Shown one piece after another: positions 1 to 7,570 of a stretch of 64,000 bases of DNA. This DNA is from Actinokineospora xionganensis (GTDB taxonomy: Bacteria > Actinomycetota > Actinomycetes > Mycobacteriales > Pseudonocardiaceae), in NCBI RefSeq assembly GCF_014323725.1, contig NZ_JABVED010000021.1, positions 368 through 64,367 on the forward strand. Reading direction: 5' to 3'. The position numbers were made by a program, and so were the translations under genes. How positions within the stretch are numbered: the first letter of the stretch is position 1; every line of letters starts with the position of its first letter. Under the pieces are notes generated by a model that made no database searches, was not told the origin of the DNA, and saw only the letters and a program-made list of their open reading frames with translations.

Positions 1-1054
1 GCTGGGCGGACTTGATGACCTTGCCCGCCAGCGCTGCCGTGTGCATCCGCAGGTAGGTGCGGGAGATGAAGCAGTCGCCCTCGCAGACGTAGCCCGCTTT
101 CAGGTCACCGAGGTCGCCGTCGGTCTTGTCGAAGTTGGCGGCGTTCGGCCAGTGTGACTGCACCACGACGTGGTGGGCCTTGGAGCACGAGTTGCACCTG
201 TGCGACGGGTCGATGAAGACGGGGTAGGTGGTGGCCGCGTCGGCGAGGAAGGTCTGGTCGGGAGTCACGGTGATCGCCGCGTCCGAGACCTCCAGGCCGA
301 GCGCCGCCAGGCTCGCGCCCTCGTTCGGGCCCGCCGCGCCGGGGATCGGGGTGCCCGCGGAGTCCCACATGGCCCGGGCATCCTGGGCGATCACCTCGTC
401 GCCAGCGGCGTTCTTGGCCGCGCCGCGCCGATGGTTGCCGAACGTGATCCGCTTGAGCTTCGGGTTGCGCGCCGCCTCAGGGGTCTTCACGACCAGCAGT
501 TGCTGGTACCCGAGAACGTCCGCGGTGACCGTCAGGTCGACACCGGGGAACACCTCGCGGTATGTCGCGGTCGGACCGTCCAGGACGGGTTCGGGGAGGT
601 CGCCGAGCCAGTCCATGCCCGCCTCGGCGCCCTTGGCGCCCATGCGGACCAGCGGGGTCCGCTTGCCGCCGGAGAATGTCAGGTCGACGGTCGTCGCCCG
701 TGGGCCCACAGTGCCGTCAGGACGGCGCTCGAGAGTCGTGTCGACGTCGACCCACTGGTTGGCGCGTTTCACCCGCACCGGTCGCACGTGCTGCTTCCAC
801 GTGAAGGTGCCGTCCGGGTTCGCCCGGACCTCGGTGTTCTCGTCCGTGCCGTCCAGCACCCGAATCGACTTCCCACCGGCACGGGCGGCCACGACGGCCT
901 CGGCCTCGGTGCGCAGCTCGTCCTGGACGGCAGCGGGAGAGGCAGCGGCCATAGCGGGTGCCGGAACGAAGACGACGGAGAGAGCAAGACCGGTGACGAC
1001 GACCGCCGCTCTCGCCCGTCCCACGGTTTTTCGGCATGCCAAATATAGCGACAT
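1..1054 (-). CDS. Secreted RHS/LamG-type large surface protein, N-terminal part (runs off window)
   Basis: About 351 residues are visible and the frame stays open to the window edge, so the 3' part is missing. Residues 1-38 form a signal peptide (Arg/Lys-rich start, VVVTGLALSVVFVPAPAMA core, likely cleavage near AMAA). The mature N-terminus has the pattern seen at the front of very large actinomycete exoproteins with LamG, DNRLRE or RHS repeats: a 'TEVRANPDGTFTW..HVRPVRVKRANQWVDVDTTL' stretch, then 'FPGVDLTVTADVLGYQQLLVVKTPEAARNP'. A pair CNSC near residue 296 and a CEGDC near residue 330 could form disulfides or bind metal. The start was chosen at the ATG that gives the signal peptide. Family placement is by recognition of this N-terminal pattern. 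The downstream domains and the function (surface protein, toxin or hydrolase) cannot be told. Confidence 0.75.
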   Translation of the reverse strand, partial: MSLYLACRKTVGRARAAVVVTGLALSVVFVPAPAMAAASPAAVQDELRTEAEAVVAARAGGKSIRVLDGTDENTEVRANPDGTFTWKQHVRPVRVKRANQWVDVDTTLERRPDGTVGPRATTVDLTFSGGKRTPLVRMGAKGAEAGMDWLGDLPEPVLDGPTATYREVFPGVDLTVTADVLGYQQLLVVKTPEAARNPKLKRITFGNHRRGAAKNAAGDEVIAQDARAMWDSAGTPIPGAAGPNEGASLAALGLEVSDAAITVTPDQTFLADAATTYPVFIDPSHRCNSCSKAHHVVVQSHWPNAANFDKTDGDLGDLKAGYVCEGDCFISRTYLRMHTAALAGKVIKSAQ

Positions 1055-1625
1055 CAGGCGGCCCCCAGGACACCTAACGCGGATTGAATATCCGCTGGTT
1101 GAGCAAACGGATCGAACAGTTCCCTACCAGCTGGCGGTAAGCAATGAACCAAATAGCCCAGTGACGGTCAGTGATCGAAATCCTGGAGAAACCCCAGGGG
1201 ATGTGACGGTCAGTAGCTCGATGATCTAGGAGACACCTGTCACGTGCGTTGGCAGCGTGAGCAGAAGAAGGACGACCGGTTCATGAACGGCTCCCGCGCG
1301 ATCGCCTTGCCGCAGCGGGGCAGGGCAGGCCCTCCTGGCCGTACGCGGCGAGGGAGGCAGATCTTCAGGTATTAGCCGACCTGCCAGGTGAAAGCACCGA
1401 GTGCGTTCATCGATGCCGACCTCGATGGTCACACCCGGGGGCCGTAGCTACTGGCCCCGCACCGGCCCGCACCGGCCGTCGTGTGTGGGTTCCTCGTGAA
1501 GGAACCCACACAGCACAGCAGATCACCTCGAGCTATTCGGCAAAACCTCGAGTGGGCTCGAACATGTGTTGATCGAATTCGGGCTCCGAAAGGATTTCTG
1601 AATGTAGAGGCTGCAACTCATCCCG
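1055..1625. other. Gene-free stretch upstream of the secreted protein
   Basis: No convincing coding frame. The segment is visibly richer in A/T than its surroundings and carries only short ORFs without ribosome sites. It should contain the promoter of the leftward secreted-protein gene. I see no repeat or insertion-sequence end. Confidence 0.4.
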
Positions 1626-2310
1626 GTGCGCGGTTCAACGGAATCAGTTCCGACGCCCCAGTTGAGCGCGAAGACATCTTCGAGCGCCATCGACTGGTGG
1701 GGAGAACGGCTCAACCAATTCTTCGGCGCACTGACCGACCCTGCGACGTTCACCGACACCAGCGGCGTATATGTCCCGGTCAAGCATATCCAGGGCATCA
1801 CCAGCGCAGAACAAGTATTCAGACGAATCACCTCAATACAGGTCGCCCACCGTGACATCGCCCCGCGCAGAGCCCTGTTCTTCTCAGCGCTGGATGCCCT
1901 CGAACGTTTGACAGCGCGAAACATCGAGACACATTGCTCACTGGCTTTTGCCACGAAACCTTGGACCGACTCAGGTCCATAATCCCGCCCTCCGCCGCCG
2001 AAATCCTCCTTCCCGGCGCCGAACGGGCAGTCGCCGCCCTTCGGCAGGCGCAGAATGGGTTCTATCTCCTGCGCCAATCGGTATGATCGAGATAGAAAAT
2101 CCTGGACGAGAGGGGTATCATCGACCGGCTAACCCCTGAAAGAGGCGTGACCGCCTATATCAAGATGTTGCGCAGACGCGACGCACGAATTCGGCTCGAA
2201 CAAACAGGGTCGAGCTCCGCTCGTGAACACCCTCCTCGCGCACCACACGGGCGAACTGCCACATGACCTCGCGTTACTGGGATACCTCTACCTCCTCGAC
2301 CGTCCTCACC
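1626..2310 (+). pseudogene. Decayed hypothetical gene with several frameshifts
   Basis: Three consecutive plus-strand frames give protein-like text that joins only if frameshifts are allowed. Frame one (1626-1955) reads '..WWGERLNQFFGALTDPATF..' through '..RALFFSALDALERLT'. Near 1950 it must switch to a frame reading 'ETLDRLRSIIPPSAAEILLPGAERAV..', which stops at 2086. Further on come 'LTPERGVTAYIKMLRRRD' (about 2130-2180) and 'LAHHTGELPHDLALLGYLYLLDR' (about 2230-2305), each in another frame. The amphipathic composition and Leu/Arg pattern suggest an alpha-helical protein. I do not recognise the family. Low GC and decay suggest an acquired, abandoned segment. Confidence 0.45.
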
Positions 2311-2626
2311 CAGCCCGACATGGTGCGAGGTGCGCTCTACCGCCAGGGACGCGCCTGACCCACCCCCGACTTTCCGAGGCTCAGCCAACCGCGACAACAA
2401 CATCAGCGCACTGCTCGACCAAGCACTCAACGATGGGCGCTCGAAGCCATACGACTTGAGCTTCCGTCTTGGAACACAGTCGACGCGTGGCTTCCGTACG
2501 ACGGGGTCTCGCCGCCACTTCGAGCCGAGAGCTCCTGCCCGCCGTGTCATGATTCATGCCATGAGCACCACCGAAATGGGGGCTACGGCAGGCCGTTATG
2601 GAGACGACCAGTGAGACATCTGCGCT
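2311..2626. other. Non-coding or decayed stretch before the tRNA remnant
   Basis: No frame here looks maintained. It may hold the last debris of the preceding pseudogene. I see no promoter or repeat I can support. Confidence 0.3.
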
Positions 2627-2683
2627 GGTAGAGGACCCATGTCTCCGGAGGCGGCGCAGGTTCGAATCCTGCCGGGGGCACCA
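2627..2683 (+). tRNA. 3' half of a tRNA-Arg(CCG)-like gene; 5' half missing or degenerate (possible att site)
   Basis: The T arm is perfect: GCAGG stem, TTCGAAT loop, CCTGC stem (2656-2672). It is followed by acceptor strand CGGGGGC, discriminator A and an encoded CCA. Upstream are an anticodon-loop-like CTCCGGA (anticodon CCG if real) and a D-loop-like GGTAGAG. The matching 5' acceptor strand GCCCCCG is absent at the expected distance, and the anticodon stem does not pair. It therefore looks like a tRNA remnant, of the kind left at the 3'-end attachment site of an integrative element, rather than a working tRNA. It lies at the border of the decayed A/T-richer segment, which fits an old element boundary. 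Confidence 0.5.
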
Positions 2684-2698
2684 GCCCTTAACAGCCAA

Positions 2699-2738
2699 GA
2701 AAGCCCTTGATCAGCTGATACACGGTCGAGGGGCTTTC
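2699..2738 (+). terminator. Hairpin after the tRNA remnant
   Basis: GAAAGCCC(TTGATC) pairs with (GGTCGA)GGGGCTTTC around a short loop, directly behind the tRNA remnant and before the next gene. This is the usual place and shape of a tRNA terminator. Confidence 0.55.
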
Positions 2739-2936
2739 TCGCGTGTCCAGCCGCGCCCCAGGTCCACGCGACGGCCGCCCAGGCCCACTCCACTGTGGAC
2801 AGGGTCCGCTCAGGGCGTAGACGCAGCCGGGTGGTTCCATTCCGGCCTCGAAAGGACGACAACGGCCGGGTCCGTACTATCCTGCCCCCTGGTCGGGGGA
2901 CCCACTTCTTTCGCAACGACATCACTGGGGGATAGC

Positions 2937-5072
2937 GTGCGCACTTTTCGTGGCGCAGCCTGCGCTACCGCACTTCTCATAGCGGCGACATCGCTGATCG
3001 GCGTGGCCCCGGCCGCCGCCGCTGGTGGGCCGCCCGCCGCACCGCACACGGCCCTCACCGTGCACTTCGAGGGCTGGGGCTACATCGACGGGAACTTCTC
3101 CTACGAGCCGTCGCGCAACACGGTCAACGTCCTTCAGCAGACTGCCAACGGGTACGCGTTCCAGATGCAGGCGTCCCGGGACAGCCACACCAACTGGCAC
3201 AGCATCGACCTGTCGCCCGCGAAGGGCATCCGATTCACCGCGGGCGAGTCCTATTCCACGGTCACGCACTGGGAGCCGCAGGACTCGGTGACCGTGCTCA
3301 ACATCCGCGGCGACGGACAGAGCTGTAGTGGAACGGGCACGCTCAAGGTCTTGGAGGCCGTCTACGACGACGCCACCGGCAACTTCACCGCGTTCGCCGC
3401 CACCTACTCGGCGAAGTGCTCAGGCGTGAACCAGGTCGCCACCGGCGAGATCAGGTTCCAGTCGTCCCTCGACTACCGCGCCGCGGACAGCTGGGACCCC
3501 TACCGGGTGCGGTTCGGTTCGCAGGCGGTGGGCCTGACCGGGTCGCCGCTGAAGGTCACCGTCGAGGCCAACGGCACCCTTCCCACCACCTTCGGCGCGG
3601 CCTCGCTCTCGGGCAGCAGCCCTGGATCCTTCGCGATCGCGTCGAACACCTGCTCGGGGAACGTCCTTTCCTACGGCCAGAAGTGCGAACTCACCTTCAC
3701 GGCGACGGCTCCCGCGGTCGGGGACCACAACGCGCTGCTGACTCTGGTTGAGGACTCCGTCGGCGGCAAGATCACCCGCTTGCTCGACGTCACCGGCTAC
3801 GTCGATGACCGAGGGACCTACTACCCCCTCTCGCCCCACCGTGTCCTGGACACCCGAAACGGCACCAACGCTCCGGTGGCGAGGGTGGCCGGGGGCCAGG
3901 AACTCCGCCTGCAGTTGCCGAGCCATGTGGCGGCCGCGGGGTCGACCGTCGTCATCAACGTGACGGTCGCCGACGCGCTCGCCTCCGGGCACATCTCCAT
4001 CTACCCCACCGGCGTGCCGCGTCCGACCGTGTCGTCGCTCAACTACAAGCATGGGTGGACCGGCGCCAACTCGGTCACGGTGAAGCTCGGCGCGGACGGC
4101 GCGATCAACCTGTACAACAGCGGCGGGTCCGTCCATCTCATCGCCGATCTGAACGGGTACTACGCGAAGGACCGCACCTGCTGCAACAGCTACACGGGCG
4201 GTCAGTACCACCCGCTGGCCAATCCCGGTCGGCTTGTGGACACCCGTGAGTGGGGCGTGGGCCGGGTCCCGGCCGACTACTACATCAAGGCGATCGCGTC
4301 GTGGGGCGCCACGATCAACCCGAAGATCCGCGCGTTCGCGGTCAACATCACCGCCACCGACCCCGTCACCTCCGGCTATCTCAGCGCCTGGAGCGGATAC
4401 AACGGCACCGCGCCGAGCACGTCCACGTTGAACTACACCCGGGGCGCCACGGTGTCGAACTTCGCGGTCGTGCCCACGATGCCGTGTGAAGACTGCGGCA
4501 GCCTCACGGGTGCGCCGTCGATCGCGGTGTACACCAACAACGACAGCCACATCATCGTGGACATCGTCGGCGTCTACGACGATGGTTCCCTGCCCGACGG
4601 GCTGCGGTTCGACCCCGTCGTGCCGACCCGGATCGCCGACACCCGGATCGGTCAGGGCTGGCCCGCGGCACTCGGCGCGGCCGCAACGGCGACAGTCGTC
4701 ACGCCGGACACCATCGCCGGGCCGGACACCCGGGCGCTGGCCACGAACGTCACCGCGGTCCAGCCGACCGCCTCGACGTACCTGACGGTGTGGCCCGCGG
4801 GTGAGGACGGCGTGAGCAGGCCCGGCACGTCCAATCTGAACCCGGCCGCGGGATCGATCGTGCCCAACGCCGTGCAGACCATGGTCGGCCCCGGAAACGG
4901 GTTCCACGTCTACAACAACGCGGGATCGACCAACTTCCTGGTGGACGTCGTCGGCACCTTCTACCGGTACCCGCAGAGCAAGCCGGTGGGACCGTCGGTG
5001 CAGTCGGCGGAGTCCGCGCGTGACCTGGGGACCCCGAAGGCGGAACCGATGATCCGGTTCCACCGCGCCTGA
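2937..5072 (+). CDS. Secreted protein with three repeated ~120-residue beta domains
   Basis: 711 residues, start GTG after a GGGGGAT site. An upstream extension of the frame would run through the tRNA remnant and is rejected. Residues 1-33 are a signal peptide ending AAAAGG. Residues ~35-180 form a unique N-terminal domain ('VHFEGWGYIDGNFSYEP'). Residues ~185-290 form a beta-sandwich domain with a Cys pair. Three copies follow of a domain starting 'RVLDTRNGT / RLVDTREWG / RIADTRIGQ' and ending 'LIADLNGYY / IIVDIVGVY / FLVDVVGTF' (about residues 300-405, 425-545, 560-675). This repeat is common in secreted actinobacterial proteins, often attached to enzymes, and is probably a binding or adhesion module. 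No catalytic domain is visible. It is monocistronic, bounded by hairpins on both sides. Confidence 0.75.
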   Translation: MRTFRGAACATALLIAATSLIGVAPAAAAGGPPAAPHTALTVHFEGWGYIDGNFSYEPSRNTVNVLQQTANGYAFQMQASRDSHTNWHSIDLSPAKGIRFTAGESYSTVTHWEPQDSVTVLNIRGDGQSCSGTGTLKVLEAVYDDATGNFTAFAATYSAKCSGVNQVATGEIRFQSSLDYRAADSWDPYRVRFGSQAVGLTGSPLKVTVEANGTLPTTFGAASLSGSSPGSFAIASNTCSGNVLSYGQKCELTFTATAPAVGDHNALLTLVEDSVGGKITRLLDVTGYVDDRGTYYPLSPHRVLDTRNGTNAPVARVAGGQELRLQLPSHVAAAGSTVVINVTVADALASGHISIYPTGVPRPTVSSLNYKHGWTGANSVTVKLGADGAINLYNSGGSVHLIADLNGYYAKDRTCCNSYTGGQYHPLANPGRLVDTREWGVGRVPADYYIKAIASWGATINPKIRAFAVNITATDPVTSGYLSAWSGYNGTAPSTSTLNYTRGATVSNFAVVPTMPCEDCGSLTGAPSIAVYTNNDSHIIVDIVGVYDDGSLPDGLRFDPVVPTRIADTRIGQGWPAALGAAATATVVTPDTIAGPDTRALATNVTAVQPTASTYLTVWPAGEDGVSRPGTSNLNPAAGSIVPNAVQTMVGPGNGFHVYNNAGSTNFLVDVVGTFYRYPQSKPVGPSVQSAESARDLGTPKAEPMIRFHRA

Positions 5073-5090
5073 CGCACTGCCCCACGAAAC

Positions 5091-5117
5091 GCCGCACACG
5101 CGATCTGCGTGTGCGGC
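5091..5117. terminator. Bidirectional hairpin between convergent genes
   Basis: A perfect 11-bp stem GCCGCACACGC / GCGTGTGCGGC with loop GATCT lies between the rightward repeat-protein gene and the leftward 145-residue gene. Confidence 0.7.
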
Positions 5118-5145
5118 GTCGCGTGCGGACGCCGATTCCGCGAAG

Positions 5146-5583
5146 TCAGTCGGCGATCAACACCCGGCGGGAGCGGAAGCCGGTGCCGCGTTCCTGTTGG
5201 CGGCGCACCAGCCAGCGTCCCGGGGCTATGCCGGTGCCGCCGTGTTCGGGGTGGATGAGGTAGGCCGGGGCGGTGTTCTCGACTATCGCGATGCCAAGGC
5301 CGAGGGGGTCGCGGACCTCGGCGGTGTAGCGGCACGCGCCCGGGTCGGCCGCGAGGGTGTGCGGGTTGTTGCCCGCGACGCCCCGAACCAGTTCCACACC
5401 GCCCGCGGGGACCGGGTTCCACCGCGCCCAGGTTTGGGCCGTGACTGTGGTGAGCAGATCCAGAGGGATGACGATCAGGTCGCCTTGGGCTTGGAGGCCG
5501 TCGATCACCGCGACGGTGATCTCCCGTTCCAAGTGGTCCAGGACGTCGAGGCTGGTGCGGTCGAGAAGTTCTGCGAGCTTCAT
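5146..5583 (-). CDS. Hypothetical protein, partner of the DUF6745 gene
   Basis: 145 residues, no signal peptide or membrane segment. It starts with ATG 17 bases behind the upstream DUF6745 gene, so the two are almost surely one transcript. The N-terminus (MKLAELLDRTSLDVLDHLEREITVAVIDGL) is helical. The rest is a beta-rich domain containing 'DPLGLGIAIVENTAPAYLIHPEHGGTGI', with several Gly turns and no obvious catalytic triad. I do not recognise the family. The tight pairing with DUF6745 suggests a common unknown role. Confidence 0.65.
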   Translation of the reverse strand: MKLAELLDRTSLDVLDHLEREITVAVIDGLQAQGDLIVIPLDLLTTVTAQTWARWNPVPAGGVELVRGVAGNNPHTLAADPGACRYTAEVRDPLGLGIAIVENTAPAYLIHPEHGGTGIAPGRWLVRRQQERGTGFRSRRVLIAD

Positions 5584-5600
5584 GTGATCACCTATGGGGT

Positions 5601-6758
5601 TCAGGTCCGGCGCTGGAGCCGGGCGTACTGGGGGCCGGTGAGGCCGTAGGACCAGGCCGCGGCGTCGATGGGGTCGTCGAACCAGGGCGGCACGCGCAGG
5701 CCGTACTTGCGGCGGGTGCCGTCGCGCTCAAGGGATCCGTTGATGGCCAGGAGCAGGCGGGTCTGCGGGCCCCACTGGTAGGGCAGGTCGTAGAGGCGTA
5801 GTTCGCAGCCGGGGTTGCCGGGGTCGTCGGCCCGCCGCACAAGAGCCAGGCCCGCCTGTTCGATGAAGGTTCCCCAGCCGAGCCGTTCGATGGCGCAGCG
5901 GCGGACTTCGATGTTGGTCTCCACGGCGATGCGGTCCGCCGTGGGGGCTTCGATAACCCAGGCGGGCACTCGGGTTCCGTGCCAGGCATGGACTTTCTCG
6001 CCGTCCCGGAAGGTGACGGCGGCACCGTCCGGGCAGTGCAGCCGCAGCTCGGGTTCGGTGTGGACGGACGACGGGCGGTCCGCGATCACACAGACGTCCT
6101 CGCGAGGCCACCACCAGCCACAGGACCGGCCGAGGGTGGCCCAAAGCTCCAGTTGCGCGGTGTCCCGCCCGAAGTCCACACCCCCGACCCGGCGATGCGC
6201 TTCGTAGTGGGCGATCCAGTGGGCGTCGTGCTGGCCCCACCACAGCAGGCCCAGTCGCTCCGGCAGCGTCGCGCGGATCAGGCCCGAAACAGAGCCTCGG
6301 ACCACACCGCGCAGGTTGTCGTGCACTTCCCTCGACAGGACGAGCCGCAAGGAGGTCCCGGGACGCAGCATCGCGACCGGGTCCTGCACGGGTGGTCGGA
6401 ACCACTCCCGATTGTCGCCGACGCGCTGGTCCAGCCGTTTCCGCATCGACGCGACCAGTGTCGCCAACCTGTTCTCCAACGGCTGCGGACCGTCGAAGGC
6501 CAACGACTGCGCTGCTCTGGGGAGGAGCCGGGTCGCGGCGGCGGGTGAACCCACCCACACGAACTCTGGTGGTGCGTGGCCGAGCAGCGTGTACAGGCCG
6601 GAGATCGCGTGCTCAGCGGCGCCGCGATCCGCGGGGGCGGTGGACAGCGCGTGGTCGAGCCACTCGGTTCGGAGATCGACTATCCGCTGCCAGAGCTCGA
6701 CGGCCCGGTCGGGATTGTCCGGAACACGGCGGTACCGCCGCCGTGTGCGGGCGCTCAA
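5601..6758 (-). CDS. DUF6745-type protein
   Basis: 385 residues, soluble. The Trp-rich middle ('LGLLWWGQHDAHWIAHYEAHRRVGGVDF') and the C-terminal 'YDLPYQWGPQTRLLLAINGSLERDGTRRKYGLRVPP' match the actinobacterial DUF6745 family as I know it; function is unknown. The reading frame has only a TTG start at 6758. The TTG overlaps the stop of a 12-codon ORF (MTERKGVFALAL, about 6794-6756), so either coupled translation from a leader or a small frameshift at the true N-terminus is possible. Its downstream neighbour is the 145-residue hypothetical. Confidence 0.65.
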   Translation of the reverse strand: MSARTRRRYRRVPDNPDRAVELWQRIVDLRTEWLDHALSTAPADRGAAEHAISGLYTLLGHAPPEFVWVGSPAAATRLLPRAAQSLAFDGPQPLENRLATLVASMRKRLDQRVGDNREWFRPPVQDPVAMLRPGTSLRLVLSREVHDNLRGVVRGSVSGLIRATLPERLGLLWWGQHDAHWIAHYEAHRRVGGVDFGRDTAQLELWATLGRSCGWWWPREDVCVIADRPSSVHTEPELRLHCPDGAAVTFRDGEKVHAWHGTRVPAWVIEAPTADRIAVETNIEVRRCAIERLGWGTFIEQAGLALVRRADDPGNPGCELRLYDLPYQWGPQTRLLLAINGSLERDGTRRKYGLRVPPWFDDPIDAAAWSYGLTGPQYARLQRRT

Positions 6759-6869
6759 AGCGCCAGGGCGAACACGCCCTTTCGTTCAGTCATGCCGGCG
6801 ATGGTCGCAGCCCGAGCCTCCGACGCGCAAGCCTCAAACCGCGCCGAAGCCGGGGGGACGACTCCGGCA

Positions 6870-7517
6870 TCAGTCAGTCGGCGACCGGCGCAGGAGCAGG
6901 TAGCAACGGTTGCTGGCGTGTTCGTGACCGTGCGGCGCCCGGTCGAGCCGGGCGACGACGGTCAGCCCCGCCGCGGCGAGGGCATCGGTCTCCGCGGCGG
7001 GGTCGAGGAAGTGGAAGGTGAGGTCCACGTCATGGCCCCACCAGGCGTCGAGGTGTCGCGCGCCGCCGGTGGGCAGGTCGGCGTCGCTGGTGTGGAAGGC
7101 GATCAGGGCGTGGCCGCCTGGGCTCAGGACCCGCGCGAACTCGGCGTAGGCCGCGGCGCGGTGGTCGGTGTCGAGATGGATGACGGCGTAGAGGCAGATG
7201 AGGCCGTTCAGCGCGTGCGACCGGATGGGGAGCGCGATCAGGTCGGCGGCGGACGCCGGGATGCCCGACTTCGCGGCGGCGGCGCACATCGCGGGTGAGA
7301 GATCCATGCCGACGACGGGGACACCGCGGCCCGCGAGGTAGGCGGCGACATGCGCCGGGCCGCAGCCGAGGTCGGCGACAGGACCACCCGCCACCTCCGC
7401 GAAGGCGTCGAGCAGGGCGCGGTCGAGCGGCTTGTGCCGCAACTCGTCACCCAGTTCGGCGGCGTACCGCTCGGCGACGAGGTCGTAGCTGCGGCGGGTG
7501 CGCGCGGCATCACTCAT
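6870..7517 (-). CDS. Class I SAM-dependent methyltransferase
   Basis: 215 residues. The N-terminal 'RTRRSYDLVAERYAAEL' is the standard lead-in of methyltransferase-11/25 proteins. Motif I is 'VADLGCGPAHVAAYLAGRG' (about residues 47-65), motif II 'VVGMDLSPAMCAAA', and post-II 'HALNGLICLYAVIHL'. The substrate is probably a small molecule but cannot be told from sequence. The ATG at 7517 was chosen: the longer start at 7580 would overlap the divergent LuxR gene and adds residues outside the family pattern. It is divergent from and adjacent to the AfsR/LuxR regulator, which may control it. Confidence 0.8.
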   Translation of the reverse strand: MSDAARTRRSYDLVAERYAAELGDELRHKPLDRALLDAFAEVAGGPVADLGCGPAHVAAYLAGRGVPVVGMDLSPAMCAAAAKSGIPASAADLIALPIRSHALNGLICLYAVIHLDTDHRAAAYAEFARVLSPGGHALIAFHTSDADLPTGGARHLDAWWGHDVDLTFHFLDPAAETDALAAAGLTVVARLDRAPHGHEHASNRCYLLLRRSPTD

Positions 7518-7570
7518 GTGGACCAACCTAGGCGTTAGATTGGGCCGTTCCGGAACCCGCGTCTGGTGAG

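Noticed and set aside
170-1229. Long plus-strand frames over the first kilobase
   Set aside because: They are Ser/Thr/Arg-rich shadows of the minus-strand secreted protein, which has a signal peptide and family-like text.
1523-2077. 184-residue minus-strand ORF
   Set aside because: No ribosome site and no protein-like pattern; the opposite strand carries the readable remnant.
2599-2683. End of a tmRNA
   Set aside because: CTGCGC and TTCGAAT recall tmRNA, but the acceptor CGGGGGCA does not fit the usual GGGGC 5' end and no tag ORF lies upstream.
2598-2936. N-terminal extension of the three-repeat secreted protein
   Set aside because: It would run through the tRNA remnant and its hairpin and bury the signal peptide.
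3420-5099. 559-residue minus-strand ORF
   Set aside because: Arg/Gly/Val/Asp-rich shadow of the secreted repeat protein.
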